The translations under genes were made by a program, and so were the position numbers. 64,000 bases of DNA from Sphingomonadaceae bacterium (GTDB lineage Bacteria; Pseudomonadota; Alphaproteobacteria; Sphingomonadales; Sphingomonadaceae). The stretch covers positions 1 to 64,000 of the forward strand of contig JAKFUU010000050.1 in NCBI GenBank assembly GCA_021732525.1. Reading direction: 5' to 3'. The notes below the pieces were generated by a model. That model was given only the letters and a program-made list of their open reading frames with translations. It was not told the origin of the DNA and ran no database searches. Below, piece after piece: positions 45,578 to 54,487 of this stretch (the first letter of the stretch is position 1; each line of letters opens with the position of its first letter).

Positions 45578-46014
45578 AGATGCCCGAAGCTGCTATTGCC
45601 AACTGCGCTATGGTGCCCTGCGCTGGATGATTTTCGGTCTACAAGCGGGCTGACTTCTGATTCCAATGCGGCCAAGGTGGCTTCGAAGGCGGGGCGCAAA
45701 GCAGCAATTTTTTCGATCAAATCCGAAGGATCCTGGTGGATTTCGACATAATATCGCGCGGCAACTTCAATTTCTTCGGCGAGCGTTCCGACCTTTTCGG
45801 CACCAAATTGCCAGCTTTCGCCCTTCAGTGTATGCGCTGGCATCACCATTTTGACCGAATCGCGCAAACGCATGGCCTCTTCAATCGCAATTAGTGATTT
45901 CATCCCATCTTCACGAAAATAGCCCAATATGCGCATGAAGGCAGGACCCAGCAGGCTGCGGGTTTCGGCGAAAGCCTTCCAATTGATCATATCATCGGCC
46001 ATTTGGGTCGACAT
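45574..46014 (-). CDS. Hpt-domain phosphotransfer protein
   Basis: A 146-residue histidine phosphotransfer protein. The four-helix Hpt pattern is visible with the phosphorylatable histidine in MPAHTLKGESWQFGA (about residue 60), matching HxLKGxSxxxGA of the family. No kinase or receiver domain is attached, so it should relay phosphate between a hybrid kinase and a response regulator. ATG 46014 has AGGAGC upstream. The last codons and TAG stop fall in the end of a repeat element. The partner kinase is not in this window; the CpdR-like regulator at 12.6 kb is one possible but unproven partner. Confidence 0.85.
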   Translation of the reverse strand: MSTQMADDMINWKAFAETRSLLGPAFMRILGYFREDGMKSLIAIEEAMRLRDSVKMVMPAHTLKGESWQFGAEKVGTLAEEIEVAARYYVEIHQDPSDLIEKIAALRPAFEATLAALESEVSPLVDRKSSSAGHHSAVGNSSFGHL

Positions 46015-46086
46015 TGGTTATTGCTCCTGTGCGTGAAATGACGCCACATTAATGGATCCGTCTAACGCCAACAGGTAAATAGTCTT

Positions 46087-47487
46087 TTAATCCTTGGCGA
46101 AAGGATTGTCGCGTGCGCGCAGGTTAATCCGCACGGGGACGGCACCGAAATCCAGATCGCGGCGGATGCCGTTGAGCAAATAGCGGACATAGCTATCGGG
46201 CAGCTGATCCACTCTGGAACCGAAAATCACGAATGCGGGCGGGCGGTTGTTCGCCTGTGTCATATAGCGCAGTTTGATCCGCTTGCCGCCCGGCGCTGGC
46301 GGCGGATTGGCGGCAACCGCTGCTTCGAACCAGCGATTGAGCACGCCGGTTGAAACCCGCCTTGTCCATGCCTCTCTTGCATCAAAGGCCGCTGCGATCA
46401 TTTGATCCAGGCCTTTGCCGGTAACCGCCGATACCGCAATCATCGGCACGCCCTTAAGCTGCGATAGACCGTCGTTCAACGCGGCCCTTATCCCTTGGAA
46501 CAGGCCGCTGCCATTTTCGGCCAAATCCCATTTGTTGATGGCGATGATCAGCGCCCGGCCTTCTTTGATGACATGGTCGGCGATTTTCAAATCCTGCACT
46601 TCCAACCCCTTGGTGGCATCGAGCAGCAAGATGACAACCTCGGCAAAATCGATGGCATGGCGTGCGTCGGCCACCGACAGTTTTTCCAGCTTATCTTGAA
46701 TTTTGGCTCTTTTGCGCATCCCGGCGGTATCGATTAAGCGCACCCGCCGCTCGGCTTGCGGTTCGGCAATATTGCCTTCCTCATCGATGCTGGGCATCTT
46801 TGGATCGGGGTCGGTCCAAATCCAATCGACCGCGATCGAATCGCGCGTAATCCCGGCCTCCGGTCCGGTGATCATCCTATCTTCACCCAAAAGCCGGTTG
46901 ATCAAGGTTGATTTCCCCGCGTTGGGCCGGCCCACGATTGCCAATTTTAGGACAGCATCGGCGGCGTCCTTATCCGCCACCTCAAGCTCACCGCCGTCGA
47001 TATGCGGCAATAAGGCTTGGAACAGATCGGCCATGCCTTCGCCATGTTCGGCGCTGATCGCAATGGGTTCGCCAAATCCCAGCGCGTAGCTTTCCAAAAT
47101 ACCATCATCGGCGCGCTTGCCCTCCGCCTTGTTGACCAGCAATATAATGGGTGTCGCGCTGCCGCGCAGCCAACGGGCAATTTCTTCGTCAAGCGGGTTA
47201 ACCCCGGCGCGCCCGTCGATCATAAATAATGCCACTTGCGCCTGCGCCACCGCGCGTTCGGTTTGCATCCGCATCCGGCCGGGCAGCGTGTCGGGATCTT
47301 CATCCTCATACCCCGCCGTGTCGATGATTTTGAAATTCAAATCAAACAAGCGGCCTTCGCCTTCGCGCCGATCGCGCGTAACCCCGGGCCGATCATCGAC
47401 AAGCGCGAGCTTTTTACCAACCAGACGGTTGAACAACGTCGACTTGCCGACATTGGGACGGCCGATAATGGCGACTATCGGCAACAT
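46087..47487 (-). CDS. der: Ribosome biogenesis GTPase Der (EngA)
   Basis: A 466-residue double GTPase needed for assembly of the 50S ribosomal subunit. Two G domains each show the G1 loop (GRPNVGKSTLFN near residue 9, GRPNAGKSTLIN near 188), G3 (DTAGYED and DTAGMRK) and G4 (NKAE and NKWD). A C-terminal KH-like domain (RIKLRYMTQANNRPPAFVIF, YVRYLLNGIRRDLDFGAVPVRI) ends the protein. It follows bamB by about 40 bases in the usual yfgM-bamB-der order. Confidence 0.97.
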   Translation of the reverse strand: MLPIVAIIGRPNVGKSTLFNRLVGKKLALVDDRPGVTRDRREGEGRLFDLNFKIIDTAGYEDEDPDTLPGRMRMQTERAVAQAQVALFMIDGRAGVNPLDEEIARWLRGSATPIILLVNKAEGKRADDGILESYALGFGEPIAISAEHGEGMADLFQALLPHIDGGELEVADKDAADAVLKLAIVGRPNAGKSTLINRLLGEDRMITGPEAGITRDSIAVDWIWTDPDPKMPSIDEEGNIAEPQAERRVRLIDTAGMRKRAKIQDKLEKLSVADARHAIDFAEVVILLLDATKGLEVQDLKIADHVIKEGRALIIAINKWDLAENGSGLFQGIRAALNDGLSQLKGVPMIAVSAVTGKGLDQMIAAAFDAREAWTRRVSTGVLNRWFEAAVAANPPPAPGGKRIKLRYMTQANNRPPAFVIFGSRVDQLPDSYVRYLLNGIRRDLDFGAVPVRINLRARDNPFAKD

Positions 47488-47529
47488 GGATTTTGGTTCC
47501 TTTTTTCATTATGCCCGGTAAGCGGTAAT

Positions 47530-48870
47530 TTACCGGAAAGCAGAAATGGTGCCGCTGTCATCCAGAATGTAAAGCATACCGCCAGCAACGACTGGTGAAA
47601 CCGAAACCGGGTTTTTCACGTCAAAAATTAAATTGGCGGATCCTTCGGCGGTTCCAATCGACCACACTTCACCTTCGCCGTTGGCGACGATCAACCGCCC
47701 GCCCGCCAATACCGGACCGCGCCATGTGATTGCACCCACTTTTTTGGACTCTTTCTTGAACCGTTGCAATTGCGACACCCACCGTATTTTCCCGCTTGCC
47801 CGCTGGACACACAGCAGCTTGGCATCGCTGGTCAACGCGAATACCCATTCGCCCGATACGATTGGCGTGGTGATGCCCGCGATGCTAATTTCCCAGATAC
47901 GCTGCCCGGTTACCAGTTGGTATGACGCCATCCGCCCCCCTTGGCCCAGCGCAAAGACCCGCCCGCGATCATCAATCACGGGATCGGCGTCAATGTCGGT
48001 TAGCGTCGAAACCGATGTGGAAAATGACGTGCGCGATAGCGAATCATTCCATAGGCTACGGCCATTTTCATACCGGTAAGCAGCCAGCTCTCCAGTGGAA
48101 TAGCCAGCAATTACCGTGCCTTGCGCTGCGGCAGGCGCGGCCACGCCAAAGATGCCGGAAACCCCAACCGGGCCCGATTCATTCCATTCATTCTGACCAT
48201 CGGCCGCACGCAGCGCGTAAATTTGATTATCCTGCGTCATCACATAGACATTGCCGTTGGAAATGGTGGGCGCACCGCGCAGCGGCCCCGCAGGGCGTTT
48301 TTTCCAGACCATTTGGCCGCTATCGGCCTTCAACGCGCTCACATCGCCGACGCCATTTGTGGCGTAGACCATGTCGCCGTCGGCGCTAACCCCGCCGCCA
48401 AATGCGGATGGGCGGCCGTCTTTTGTGGTTTCAATTTGGGTGCTCCAGATTTTTGCACCGGTTGCCGCGTCAAAGGCAGAAATCTTGCCTTCGGTATCAA
48501 CCACAAACAGCTTGCCATTCAATATTACCGGCGCCGAGCCGAGCCGGGCGCGATTGGAAGCGCCCACAACCGATGCGGTCCAAACGCGCTGCAATGTTTG
48601 CCCCAAGGCCAGATGGCCGATCGATTTTGCGGCGTTGCCGCTTGATTGCGGCCAGTTTGGATTGCTGGATTCGGGCGGCAAAATCACCGATAAATTCTCC
48701 AGCGCTGGATCGGCGATCGTGTCAATCGACGTGTTCATAATATCGATACGATTGCCGATCGTCGGCGTTACTTTTTTGCCGCCGCCGCCGCCGAAAAGCC
48801 CTCCACCTGCGCAACCCGCAACCAAAGACAATGCGGCCAAAGATACCAGAAATTTTGATACTGCTTTCAC
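47530..48870 (-). CDS. bamB: Outer-membrane assembly factor BamB-like beta-propeller lipoprotein
   Basis: A 446-residue lipoprotein with signal VSLAALSLVAGC (lipobox VAGC) and a PQQ-like eight-bladed propeller, seen as repeated strands such as SAFDAATGAKIWSTQIETTKDG, SALKADSGQMVWKKRPAG and CVQRASGKIRWVSQLQRF. In the BAM complex it helps insert outer-membrane proteins. The start is GTG 48870, one base after the TAA of the preceding yfgM-like gene, implying coupled translation. Longer than the Escherichia coli protein by about 55 residues, mostly near the N terminus, as is common in alphaproteobacteria. Confidence 0.9.
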   Translation of the reverse strand: MKAVSKFLVSLAALSLVAGCAGGGLFGGGGGKKVTPTIGNRIDIMNTSIDTIADPALENLSVILPPESSNPNWPQSSGNAAKSIGHLALGQTLQRVWTASVVGASNRARLGSAPVILNGKLFVVDTEGKISAFDAATGAKIWSTQIETTKDGRPSAFGGGVSADGDMVYATNGVGDVSALKADSGQMVWKKRPAGPLRGAPTISNGNVYVMTQDNQIYALRAADGQNEWNESGPVGVSGIFGVAAPAAAQGTVIAGYSTGELAAYRYENGRSLWNDSLSRTSFSTSVSTLTDIDADPVIDDRGRVFALGQGGRMASYQLVTGQRIWEISIAGITTPIVSGEWVFALTSDAKLLCVQRASGKIRWVSQLQRFKKESKKVGAITWRGPVLAGGRLIVANGEGEVWSIGTAEGSANLIFDVKNPVSVSPVVAGGMLYILDDSGTISAFR

Positions 48871-49635
48871 TTAATTCTCGCCTTTCGATTGCGCGTTTCT
48901 ATCGCTCTCTGACCGCTTTTTGGTGTCATTTTGCTGAACAGCATCGATACCAAGCGCGCCCGCCATTTGCCCCGCCCTTGACCGCAAGTTTGGCGGCAAA
49001 TCCTCCTGCTGCGCAATTTTGGCAAAAATAGGGCCGGCAAGATTGTCCTTGCCCATTTTAAGATAGGATAGCGCGGTCATCTCGCCCGCGGTGCCAAACC
49101 ATGGATTGCCTGGAACGGCAAGCGGTTTCAATCGGTCAACCACCGTTTGCGGCTTGAGGCTGTCAAATTCCAACATCGTCTGACGCATGAGCGCTAGATC
49201 GCGAAAGGGTTGCGGCAGGCTGGCGTCTTTGGCGATTTTGGCGAAGGCAGCCGTTGCTGCGCGCTTGTCCGATTTTCCTGCTTCAATATTGGCCAATGCC
49301 AATGCGGAAACGGCCCGGTATCCTGGCTGCTTCGCTTTGGTCAATGCTGTCAAGGTGACCCGCGCCTGCGCTTCTTTACCCGCGTTCAGGTCATCCATCG
49401 CTTTGACATAATCTTCGCTAACCGCATCTGCAGCCTTTTGCTGTTGATTCTGATAAAAAATCCAACCACCAAAAGCGGCAAGACCAAGGATGAGCAATCC
49501 GAGCAGCCAGCGGCCATATCGTTTCCAAAAATTTTGCAGGTCGCTTGAGCGCACGGCATCGTTCACCTCGCGCAAAAAAGCTTCGCTGGTGCCGGCGTGC
49601 TTATCGCCGGCGGGTTTGGTTGGTGTTAAAGCCAA
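48871..49635 (-). CDS. YfgM-like tetratricopeptide membrane protein
   Basis: A 254-residue protein with a cytoplasmic basic part, one membrane helix (WLLGLLILGLAAFGGWIFYQ, about residues 43-62), and a periplasmic domain of TPR-like helices (ALTKAKQPGYRAVSALALANIEAG, KMGKDNLAGPIFAKIA). It belongs with the TPR_21/YfgM family that sits at the Sec translocon and assists exported proteins. The C terminus is polar and charged. It directly precedes bamB without a gap, as in many proteobacteria. Confidence 0.85.
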   Translation of the reverse strand: MALTPTKPAGDKHAGTSEAFLREVNDAVRSSDLQNFWKRYGRWLLGLLILGLAAFGGWIFYQNQQQKAADAVSEDYVKAMDDLNAGKEAQARVTLTALTKAKQPGYRAVSALALANIEAGKSDKRAATAAFAKIAKDASLPQPFRDLALMRQTMLEFDSLKPQTVVDRLKPLAVPGNPWFGTAGEMTALSYLKMGKDNLAGPIFAKIAQQEDLPPNLRSRAGQMAGALGIDAVQQNDTKKRSESDRNAQSKGEN

Positions 49636-49730
49636 AAGGGCCTCCTTATGTAGAATTTACGGCGCTGCTTTAGCGGCACCGCTGCGCCGATGCCAGCCCT
49701 GTTTGCTGGAGCTTGACTGCCGCTAAAAAT

Positions 49731-50603
49731 TCATTCCGCGGTGCTGCGGTAAATTTGTTCAAGACCAGGGAAACTGCGCCGGCGCACTTCATCGGCATAT
49801 TGCTTCACCGCCGCTTCGACGCCAACCGCCATATTGCCAAATTTCTTCACAAATTTGGGCGTGCGCTCAAAAAGACCTAGCATATCTTCGGTCACCAGCA
49901 CCTGCCCATCGCATAATGCCGATGCGCCGATCCCAATCGTGGGGCAAGCAACTTTAGCGGTGATTTCAATGGCAATCGGTTCGAGCACGCCCTCAATCAC
50001 CATGGCGAAGGCGCCCGCGTCGGCCACTGCGGCCGCATCTTCTACAATCGATGCCGCTTCTTCTTCGCTTTTGCCTCTTACGCCATATCCGCCCAGAATA
50101 TTGATCGCTTGCGGGGTAAGGCCAACATGCGCCATCACCGGAATCCCGCGTTTGGTGAGAAATTCGATTGTCGGGGCCAGCACCTTGCCGCCTTCCATCT
50201 TAACCGCCGCAGCGCCGGTTTCCTTTAGCAAATGCGCCGCATTTTTGAAGGCGAGTTCGGGGGATGATTCGTAACTGCCAAAGGGCATGTCAATAATAAC
50301 GGCGGCATGGTAACTGCCGCGGACGACCGCCGCGCCGTGCGCCGCCATCATTTCCATGGTAACCGCAACCGTATGCGGCAGGCCATAAATCACCTGGCCC
50401 AGCGAATCGCCGACCAGCAGCATATCGCAATGCGGATCGAGCAGTTGCGCCATCCGCACCGTGTATGCGGTGAGCATGACCAGCGGTTCGCCGCCCTTTT
50501 GCTGCCTTATGCGCGGCACGGTCAAACGCTTCATCGGCGACGGCGTCGGGTTCGCCCGGCTGGTGGATGTGTCGAAGGTGAGCGTTTTAGAGGTCGTAGA
50601 CAT
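49731..50603 (-). CDS. panB: 3-methyl-2-oxobutanoate hydroxymethyltransferase
   Basis: A 290-residue PanB, the first enzyme of pantothenate synthesis, adding a hydroxymethyl group from methylenetetrahydrofolate to ketoisovalerate. Signature segments: [32 protein letters not shown] (Mg-binding aspartate in VGDS), [10 protein letters not shown] (second aspartate), [22 protein letters not shown] and [13 protein letters not shown] (catalytic glutamate). ATG 50603 (MSTTSKT) was chosen; about 25 residues before the core are atypical. Its product feeds the coaBC-dependent route. Confidence 0.96.
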   Translation of the reverse strand: MSTTSKTLTFDTSTSRANPTPSPMKRLTVPRIRQQKGGEPLVMLTAYTVRMAQLLDPHCDMLLVGDSLGQVIYGLPHTVAVTMEMMAAHGAAVVRGSYHAAVIIDMPFGSYESSPELAFKNAAHLLKETGAAAVKMEGGKVLAPTIEFLTKRGIPVMAHVGLTPQAINILGGYGVRGKSEEEAASIVEDAAAVADAGAFAMVIEGVLEPIAIEITAKVACPTIGIGASALCDGQVLVTEDMLGLFERTPKFVKKFGNMAVGVEAAVKQYADEVRRRSFPGLEQIYRSTAE

Positions 50604-50675
50604 GGGACGGGACTTAGCGGTTAAATGGCTCATACAAAAGCAGGAATGGAATGAATGTAATTTATATTTGACTTT

Positions 50676-50695
50676 ATGTTAGACATATATAACAT
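50676..50695 (+). promoter_or_regulatory. Candidate operator upstream of the XRE regulator pair
   Basis: ATGTTA (50676-50681) and TAACAT (50690-50695) are perfect inverted half-sites separated by eight AT-rich bases, within a strongly AT-rich stretch 33-53 bases upstream of the membrane protein gene. TTGACT (50668-50673) just before it resembles a -35 box. The XRE regulator encoded two genes downstream could bind here to control its own unit. Confidence 0.5.
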
Positions 50696-50728
50696 TAAGT
50701 ACGAATTATATGACATTGGAGATTACAA

Positions 50729-51151
50729 ATGGCGTTTAACGAAAAATTGCACTGGGCATCATTCCTTGCTCTGATTGCGGCCTTTGGCTGGTATTTTTTA
50801 TCCTATCCGTATCAGATTATCGATACGCCCGCGGGGGTCGCGGCGGTTGCGGGCATGCTGGTTCCGGTCACGATCATTATCGTCGTGGTGATGACAGCGA
50901 CGGCGGTTTTTCTCGCCATCCGCAGCCCGAAAGACGCGAATATGAAGGGCGATGAGCGCGAACGCAATTTCCATATCCGGGGTACGCATCTGGCCTATTA
51001 TCCTCTGGTGATCGGCATGTGGGGCAATATGATTGCGATGTTTTACAGGCTGAGCGTCGCCGAGCATCTCAACTTGCTGATCGCAACCATTGTCGTCGCT
51101 GAACTTATCCGTGTTGGATCGCAGCTTTATTATTACCGCCGGGGATATTGA
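50729..51151 (+). CDS. Small membrane protein paired with XRE regulator (DUF2178-like)
   Basis: A 140-residue protein with four predicted helices (WASFLALIAAFGWYFLSY, GVAAVAGMLVPVTIIIVVVM with following ATAVFLAI, AYYPLVIGMWGNMIAMFY, LLIATIVVAELIRVGSQLYYY) and a conserved-looking DERERNFHIRG turn before helix three, as in DUF2178-type proteins. These are often encoded with a short helix-turn-helix regulator, as here three bases downstream. Function is unknown. Confidence 0.7.
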   Translation: MAFNEKLHWASFLALIAAFGWYFLSYPYQIIDTPAGVAAVAGMLVPVTIIIVVVMTATAVFLAIRSPKDANMKGDERERNFHIRGTHLAYYPLVIGMWGNMIAMFYRLSVAEHLNLLIATIVVAELIRVGSQLYYYRRGY

Positions 51152-51154
51152 ACT

Positions 51155-51370
51155 ATGGCCAAGCTTCCCTTCAACAATGACATAAAGACGCTGCGTTTCC
51201 TGTCGGGTGAGATGACGCAGGGCGATTTGGGCGACAAGGTGGGCGTGACCCGGCAAACCATTGCGGCGATTGAACAAGGCAAATATTCACCGTCGCTTGA
51301 GGTCGCCTTTCGCATCGCGCGGGTCTTTGGCAAATCTGTTGATGCGATATTTCATTGGCAGGATGAATGA
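51155..51370 (+). CDS. XRE-family helix-turn-helix regulator (short)
   Basis: A 71-residue protein that is only a Cro/CI-type DNA-binding domain: LRFLSGEMTQGDLGDKVGVTRQTIAAIEQGKYSPSLEVAFRIARVFG, with the recognition helix at VTRQTIAAIE and a C-terminal SVDAIFHW. It is the YozG/YgzD-like size class. It starts three bases after the membrane protein gene, so they are coupled; it probably represses its own unit through the palindrome at 50676-50695. Confidence 0.9.
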   Translation: MAKLPFNNDIKTLRFLSGEMTQGDLGDKVGVTRQTIAAIEQGKYSPSLEVAFRIARVFGKSVDAIFHWQDE

Positions 51371-51434
51371 GCCGCCATAATAGCATGGCATTCGCGCGGT
51401 TTTTTGATAAGCCGCTGCTAAATGGGGGAGTTCG

Positions 51435-52667
51435 ATGGAAACCGCAGCAGCCAAAAATGCAAAATCGCTCTATTTTGTTGCCTTTATCGTTTTTATCGAC
51501 ATGTGCGGCATTGGTCTGATCATTCCGGTGATGCCCAAATTGATCGGCGGATTAACCGGCGAAGGTCTCGACCGTGTCGCCGAAATTGGCGGGCTGCTGA
51601 TTTTTGCTTATTCCATCATGCAATTTTTATTCGCGCCGATTATCGGCTGGCTGAGCGACCGCTTCGGGCGCAGGCCGATTTTGCTTGGCACCTTGGCGAT
51701 ATTGGGGCTGGATTATATTTTGATGGCGCTCGCGCCAACGCTGGTCTGGCTGGTGGTCGGCCGGATTATTTCGGGGATTATGGGCGCGACTTTTGCGGCG
51801 GCCAATAGCTGCATTGCCGATACCGTCGAACCCAAGGAGCGCGGGCAAGCCTTTGGCCTGATGGGTGCGGCGGGGGCGGCGGGTTTTGTCATGGGGCCCG
51901 CGATTGGCGGCGTGCTGGCACAATTTGGCGACCGCGCCCCATTTTGGGCGGCGGCGTTTTTGGCGTTGACCGGCGTGACGGTTGGCCTATTTTTGCTGTC
52001 TGAGACATTACCGCCCGAAAAAAGACGTAAATTCAACATCGCGCGCGCCAATCCGCTGGGCAATATTTTGCAAATGATGAAATCGCCGCTGGTGCTTGGT
52101 TTCCTGGGTGTCATTTTCACCATGCAACTGGCGGTGCAGGTTCAGCCCGCCGTCTGGTCTTATTATACGATATTGAAATTTGGCTGGTCGGAACTCACCA
52201 TCGGTCTATCGGTGGCGCTTTATGGCCTGTTGATCGCGCTGGTCCAAGGTTTGGTGACGGGCAAAGCGATCCGAAAATATGGCGAGATTAAGGTCGGATT
52301 TTTTGGTTTGATCATGGCGGTGCCCGCTTATTTTCTGTTCGCCGTTGCCACGCAGGGCTGGATGATGTTTGCTGGCATGTTCATCGGCGTGGCGGCCAAT
52401 ATGGCATTCCCCGGCATGCAGGCGATGATGACGCGCGACATATCGGAGGATGCACAAGGCGAGCTGCAAGGTGCGATCGCCAGCGTGATCAGCATCACAT
52501 CAATTATCGGGCCGTTGGTGATGGCCGGGTTATTCGGCGCTTTTTCCGATGATGAGGGTCTTTATTTCCCCGGTGTGCCTTTTATGCTGGCGGCGGTGCT
52601 GATCGCGATTGCTGTCGGACAGTTTGCTTATGCTGCGCGGCTTTCCCCGCGGCTTGGCAAGCCCTAG
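51435..52667 (+). CDS. MFS efflux transporter of the TetA/TCR type
   Basis: A 410-residue transporter with twelve predicted membrane helices. The TCR-family loop motif GWLSDRFGRRPILL between helices two and three and the antiporter region GAAGAAGFVMGPAIGGVLAQFGDRAPFW in helix five are both seen, along with IPVMPKLI near the start. It likely exports small drugs by proton antiport; the substrate is unknown, and tetracycline resistance should not be assumed. A good GGGGGAG precedes ATG 51435. The TAG stop is the first part of a TAGAGC-type repeat. Confidence 0.88.
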   Translation: METAAAKNAKSLYFVAFIVFIDMCGIGLIIPVMPKLIGGLTGEGLDRVAEIGGLLIFAYSIMQFLFAPIIGWLSDRFGRRPILLGTLAILGLDYILMALAPTLVWLVVGRIISGIMGATFAAANSCIADTVEPKERGQAFGLMGAAGAAGFVMGPAIGGVLAQFGDRAPFWAAAFLALTGVTVGLFLLSETLPPEKRRKFNIARANPLGNILQMMKSPLVLGFLGVIFTMQLAVQVQPAVWSYYTILKFGWSELTIGLSVALYGLLIALVQGLVTGKAIRKYGEIKVGFFGLIMAVPAYFLFAVATQGWMMFAGMFIGVAANMAFPGMQAMMTRDISEDAQGELQGAIASVISITSIIGPLVMAGLFGAFSDDEGLYFPGVPFMLAAVLIAIAVGQFAYAARLSPRLGKP

Positions 52668-52769
52668 AGCGCGCTGCGTGAAATCTGAATCACACGGCCC
52701 GCTCTATCTGTTTGTTGTCGCATCGGTTGATGCGAAAAACCGGTGCCACTTTTTCGCGCGATGCTCTAA
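52664..52769. repeat. TAGAGC-ended repeat between MFS gene and methyltransferase gene
   Basis: CTAGAGCGCG (52664-52673) is mirrored at the right by GCGCGATGCTCTAA (to 52769), and the interior has GTCGCATCGGTTGATGCGAA with ACCGGTGCC. It lies between two convergent genes. The left TAG is the stop of the MFS gene; the right end is three bases from the methyltransferase stop. It has the form of widespread alphaproteobacterial intergenic repeats. Confidence 0.7.
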
Positions 52770-52771
52770 TG

Positions 52772-53566
52772 TTAAGATGGCCTTTTGAATTTGAACATGA
52801 AACGGTTGGTTTCGCCGCGGATTTCGGGATCAAACACATTTTTGCTAATGTCGTCGCCTGGTTTCGCCAATAAATTGCTTTCGGCTTCCAGGACGAAACC
52901 GGCGCGGGCAAAATCGGCTTTGACGGTCACCGGGTCAATCCGGTGGGTGGCATCGACAATCGCCCTTGTGTCACCGGCGGGACCGACATGGTCGACAACC
53001 GCGACGATACCGCCCGGCTTCATCGCCTTATACAGCTTCGCCAAAAATACATCCGGGTCCGCCCGGACCATCCCAAATTGCGCATTTTCAAAATAGACAT
53101 CGTGATAAACCAAATGCATCATCATAAAATCAAAGCTGCTATCGGTGGCGGAAAAATCGCTGGTGCCTTTTAGCTGCAAAAAGATATTGTCGGGCCGAGC
53201 GGTCAAATCAGCCCAGTTTTTCAAGGCTGCTTCATTTTGTACAAATGTCGGCGGATTAAAGGCAATAACCCGGCCAGCCGGCCCCACGATGCCGGCCATT
53301 ATCTTGGCATAATAGCCGCCGCCAGCCAGATATTCGCCGGCGACATCACCCGCTTTCAAACCAAAGAAGGCAAGCACTTCGGACGGGCGGCGCAAGCCAT
53401 CGAGCTTCTGTTCAAATATTGTGCGGGCCTCTGCGCTGGTTTCGGGCTGCGGTGCCGCCGCTGGCGATGGATTAACCTGCCCTTTCGCCGGCGTGGCCGT
53501 AAAAGTCGCCAAGCTGGTTGCTGCCAAAACAGCGGTCAATATCGTGTTTGATAGGCGAATGCTCAT
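52772..53566 (-). CDS. Exported class I methyltransferase-like protein
   Basis: A 264-residue protein from ATG 53566: a signal peptide (LSNTILTAVLAATSLATFTATPAKG) is followed by a Rossmann methyltransferase-like domain. The SAM-binding loop is GDVAGEYLAGGGYYAKIMAGIVG, shaped like the DxGxGxG motif but with GEYLAGGGYY; later parts are FDFMMMHLVYHDVYF, LYKAMKPGGIVAVVDHVG and the terminal FKFKRPS strand. Periplasmic methyltransferase-like proteins of this type are frequent in sphingomonads; substrate and SAM access outside the cytoplasm are unexplained. Confidence 0.8.
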   Translation of the reverse strand: MSIRLSNTILTAVLAATSLATFTATPAKGQVNPSPAAAPQPETSAEARTIFEQKLDGLRRPSEVLAFFGLKAGDVAGEYLAGGGYYAKIMAGIVGPAGRVIAFNPPTFVQNEAALKNWADLTARPDNIFLQLKGTSDFSATDSSFDFMMMHLVYHDVYFENAQFGMVRADPDVFLAKLYKAMKPGGIVAVVDHVGPAGDTRAIVDATHRIDPVTVKADFARAGFVLEAESNLLAKPGDDISKNVFDPEIRGETNRFMFKFKRPS

Positions 53567-53743
53567 CCCAAAACTCCCCCTTAAGTTTGGCGGACAGTTT
53601 GAGCGGCAAGGTCGCGTAAGACAAGGGGCTGCGCCGTCGTTGGCCGAATATCGCGTAACATTTGTCGAAGCGATCGCATAAGATTTGTTAAACATAAAAA
53701 TTAGCAATCCATAAACCATTTTCAATTAGCTTTTTTCGCGATT

Positions 53744-54445
53744 ATGAAACCGCTAACGATCCTGCTATTACTTTTAGCGCTATTCCATACCACATCCGCG
53801 CGGGCGCTGAATGAGGGGTTGCAATGCGTGCCCTATGCGCGGGCGTTAACGGGCATTGAGATTCGCGGCGATGCGCATAGCTGGTGGAACCAGGCCGAGG
53901 GCCGTTATGACCGCGGGCAGCAGCCAAAGGTCGGCGCGGTTATGTCGTTTCGGCCGCATGGCGCGATGCGGCTGGGTCATATTGCCGCTGTGCGTAAGAT
54001 TATCGATAATCGCACGGTGCTCGTCAGCCATGCCAACTGGTCTGCTGTTGACGGTCGGCGTGGCCATATTGAAGAAAATATCCGCGTCGTGGATGCATCG
54101 GCGGATAATGATTGGAGCATGGTGCAGGTTTGGTATGCCCCAACCAACGCGTTGGGCACGACCCTGTGGCCGCTGAACGGATTTATTTATCCGGCCCAAA
54201 AGCGCAGCGATGCGGAGGCGCGGCTGGCTCTGGCGCAGATTGTTGGCGTTGATTCGGGGATCGCCGCAGCAAATGCTCCCCCCGGCGGCCCCCGGCGCGC
54301 GGATGTTGCCGCAGCCGCGCCGGATACCACATCCAAATCCGCCGCGTATCCGCCGCTGCCCCCCGCTTCGTTTCGGCTGTCGGGAAAAATACTTGCCGAC
54401 ATCAAGCGAGCAGCGGCCAAGGAAATGGGCGATGCGGCGCGCTGA
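53744..54445 (+). CDS. Exported CHAP-domain protein (cysteine amidase/peptidase)
   Basis: A 233-residue protein with a signal peptide (MKPLTILLLLLALFHTTSARA) and a CHAP domain: the active-site cysteine in LQCVPYARALTGI (about residue 28), GDAHSWWNQAEGRYDRG, the catalytic histidine in RLGHIAAVRKI and the third polar residue in VSHANWSA. CHAP enzymes cut peptidoglycan amide bonds or glutathionylspermidine. A proline/alanine-rich C-terminal tail of about 75 residues follows. The gene is convergent with the metallo-hydrolase gene. Confidence 0.9.
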   Translation: MKPLTILLLLLALFHTTSARALNEGLQCVPYARALTGIEIRGDAHSWWNQAEGRYDRGQQPKVGAVMSFRPHGAMRLGHIAAVRKIIDNRTVLVSHANWSAVDGRRGHIEENIRVVDASADNDWSMVQVWYAPTNALGTTLWPLNGFIYPAQKRSDAEARLALAQIVGVDSGIAAANAPPGGPRRADVAAAAPDTTSKSAAYPPLPPASFRLSGKILADIKRAAAKEMGDAAR

Positions 54446-54487
54446 CCGGAACAGGCCCTGCTCAAAAATCTGGTGCATCGGCGCGTA

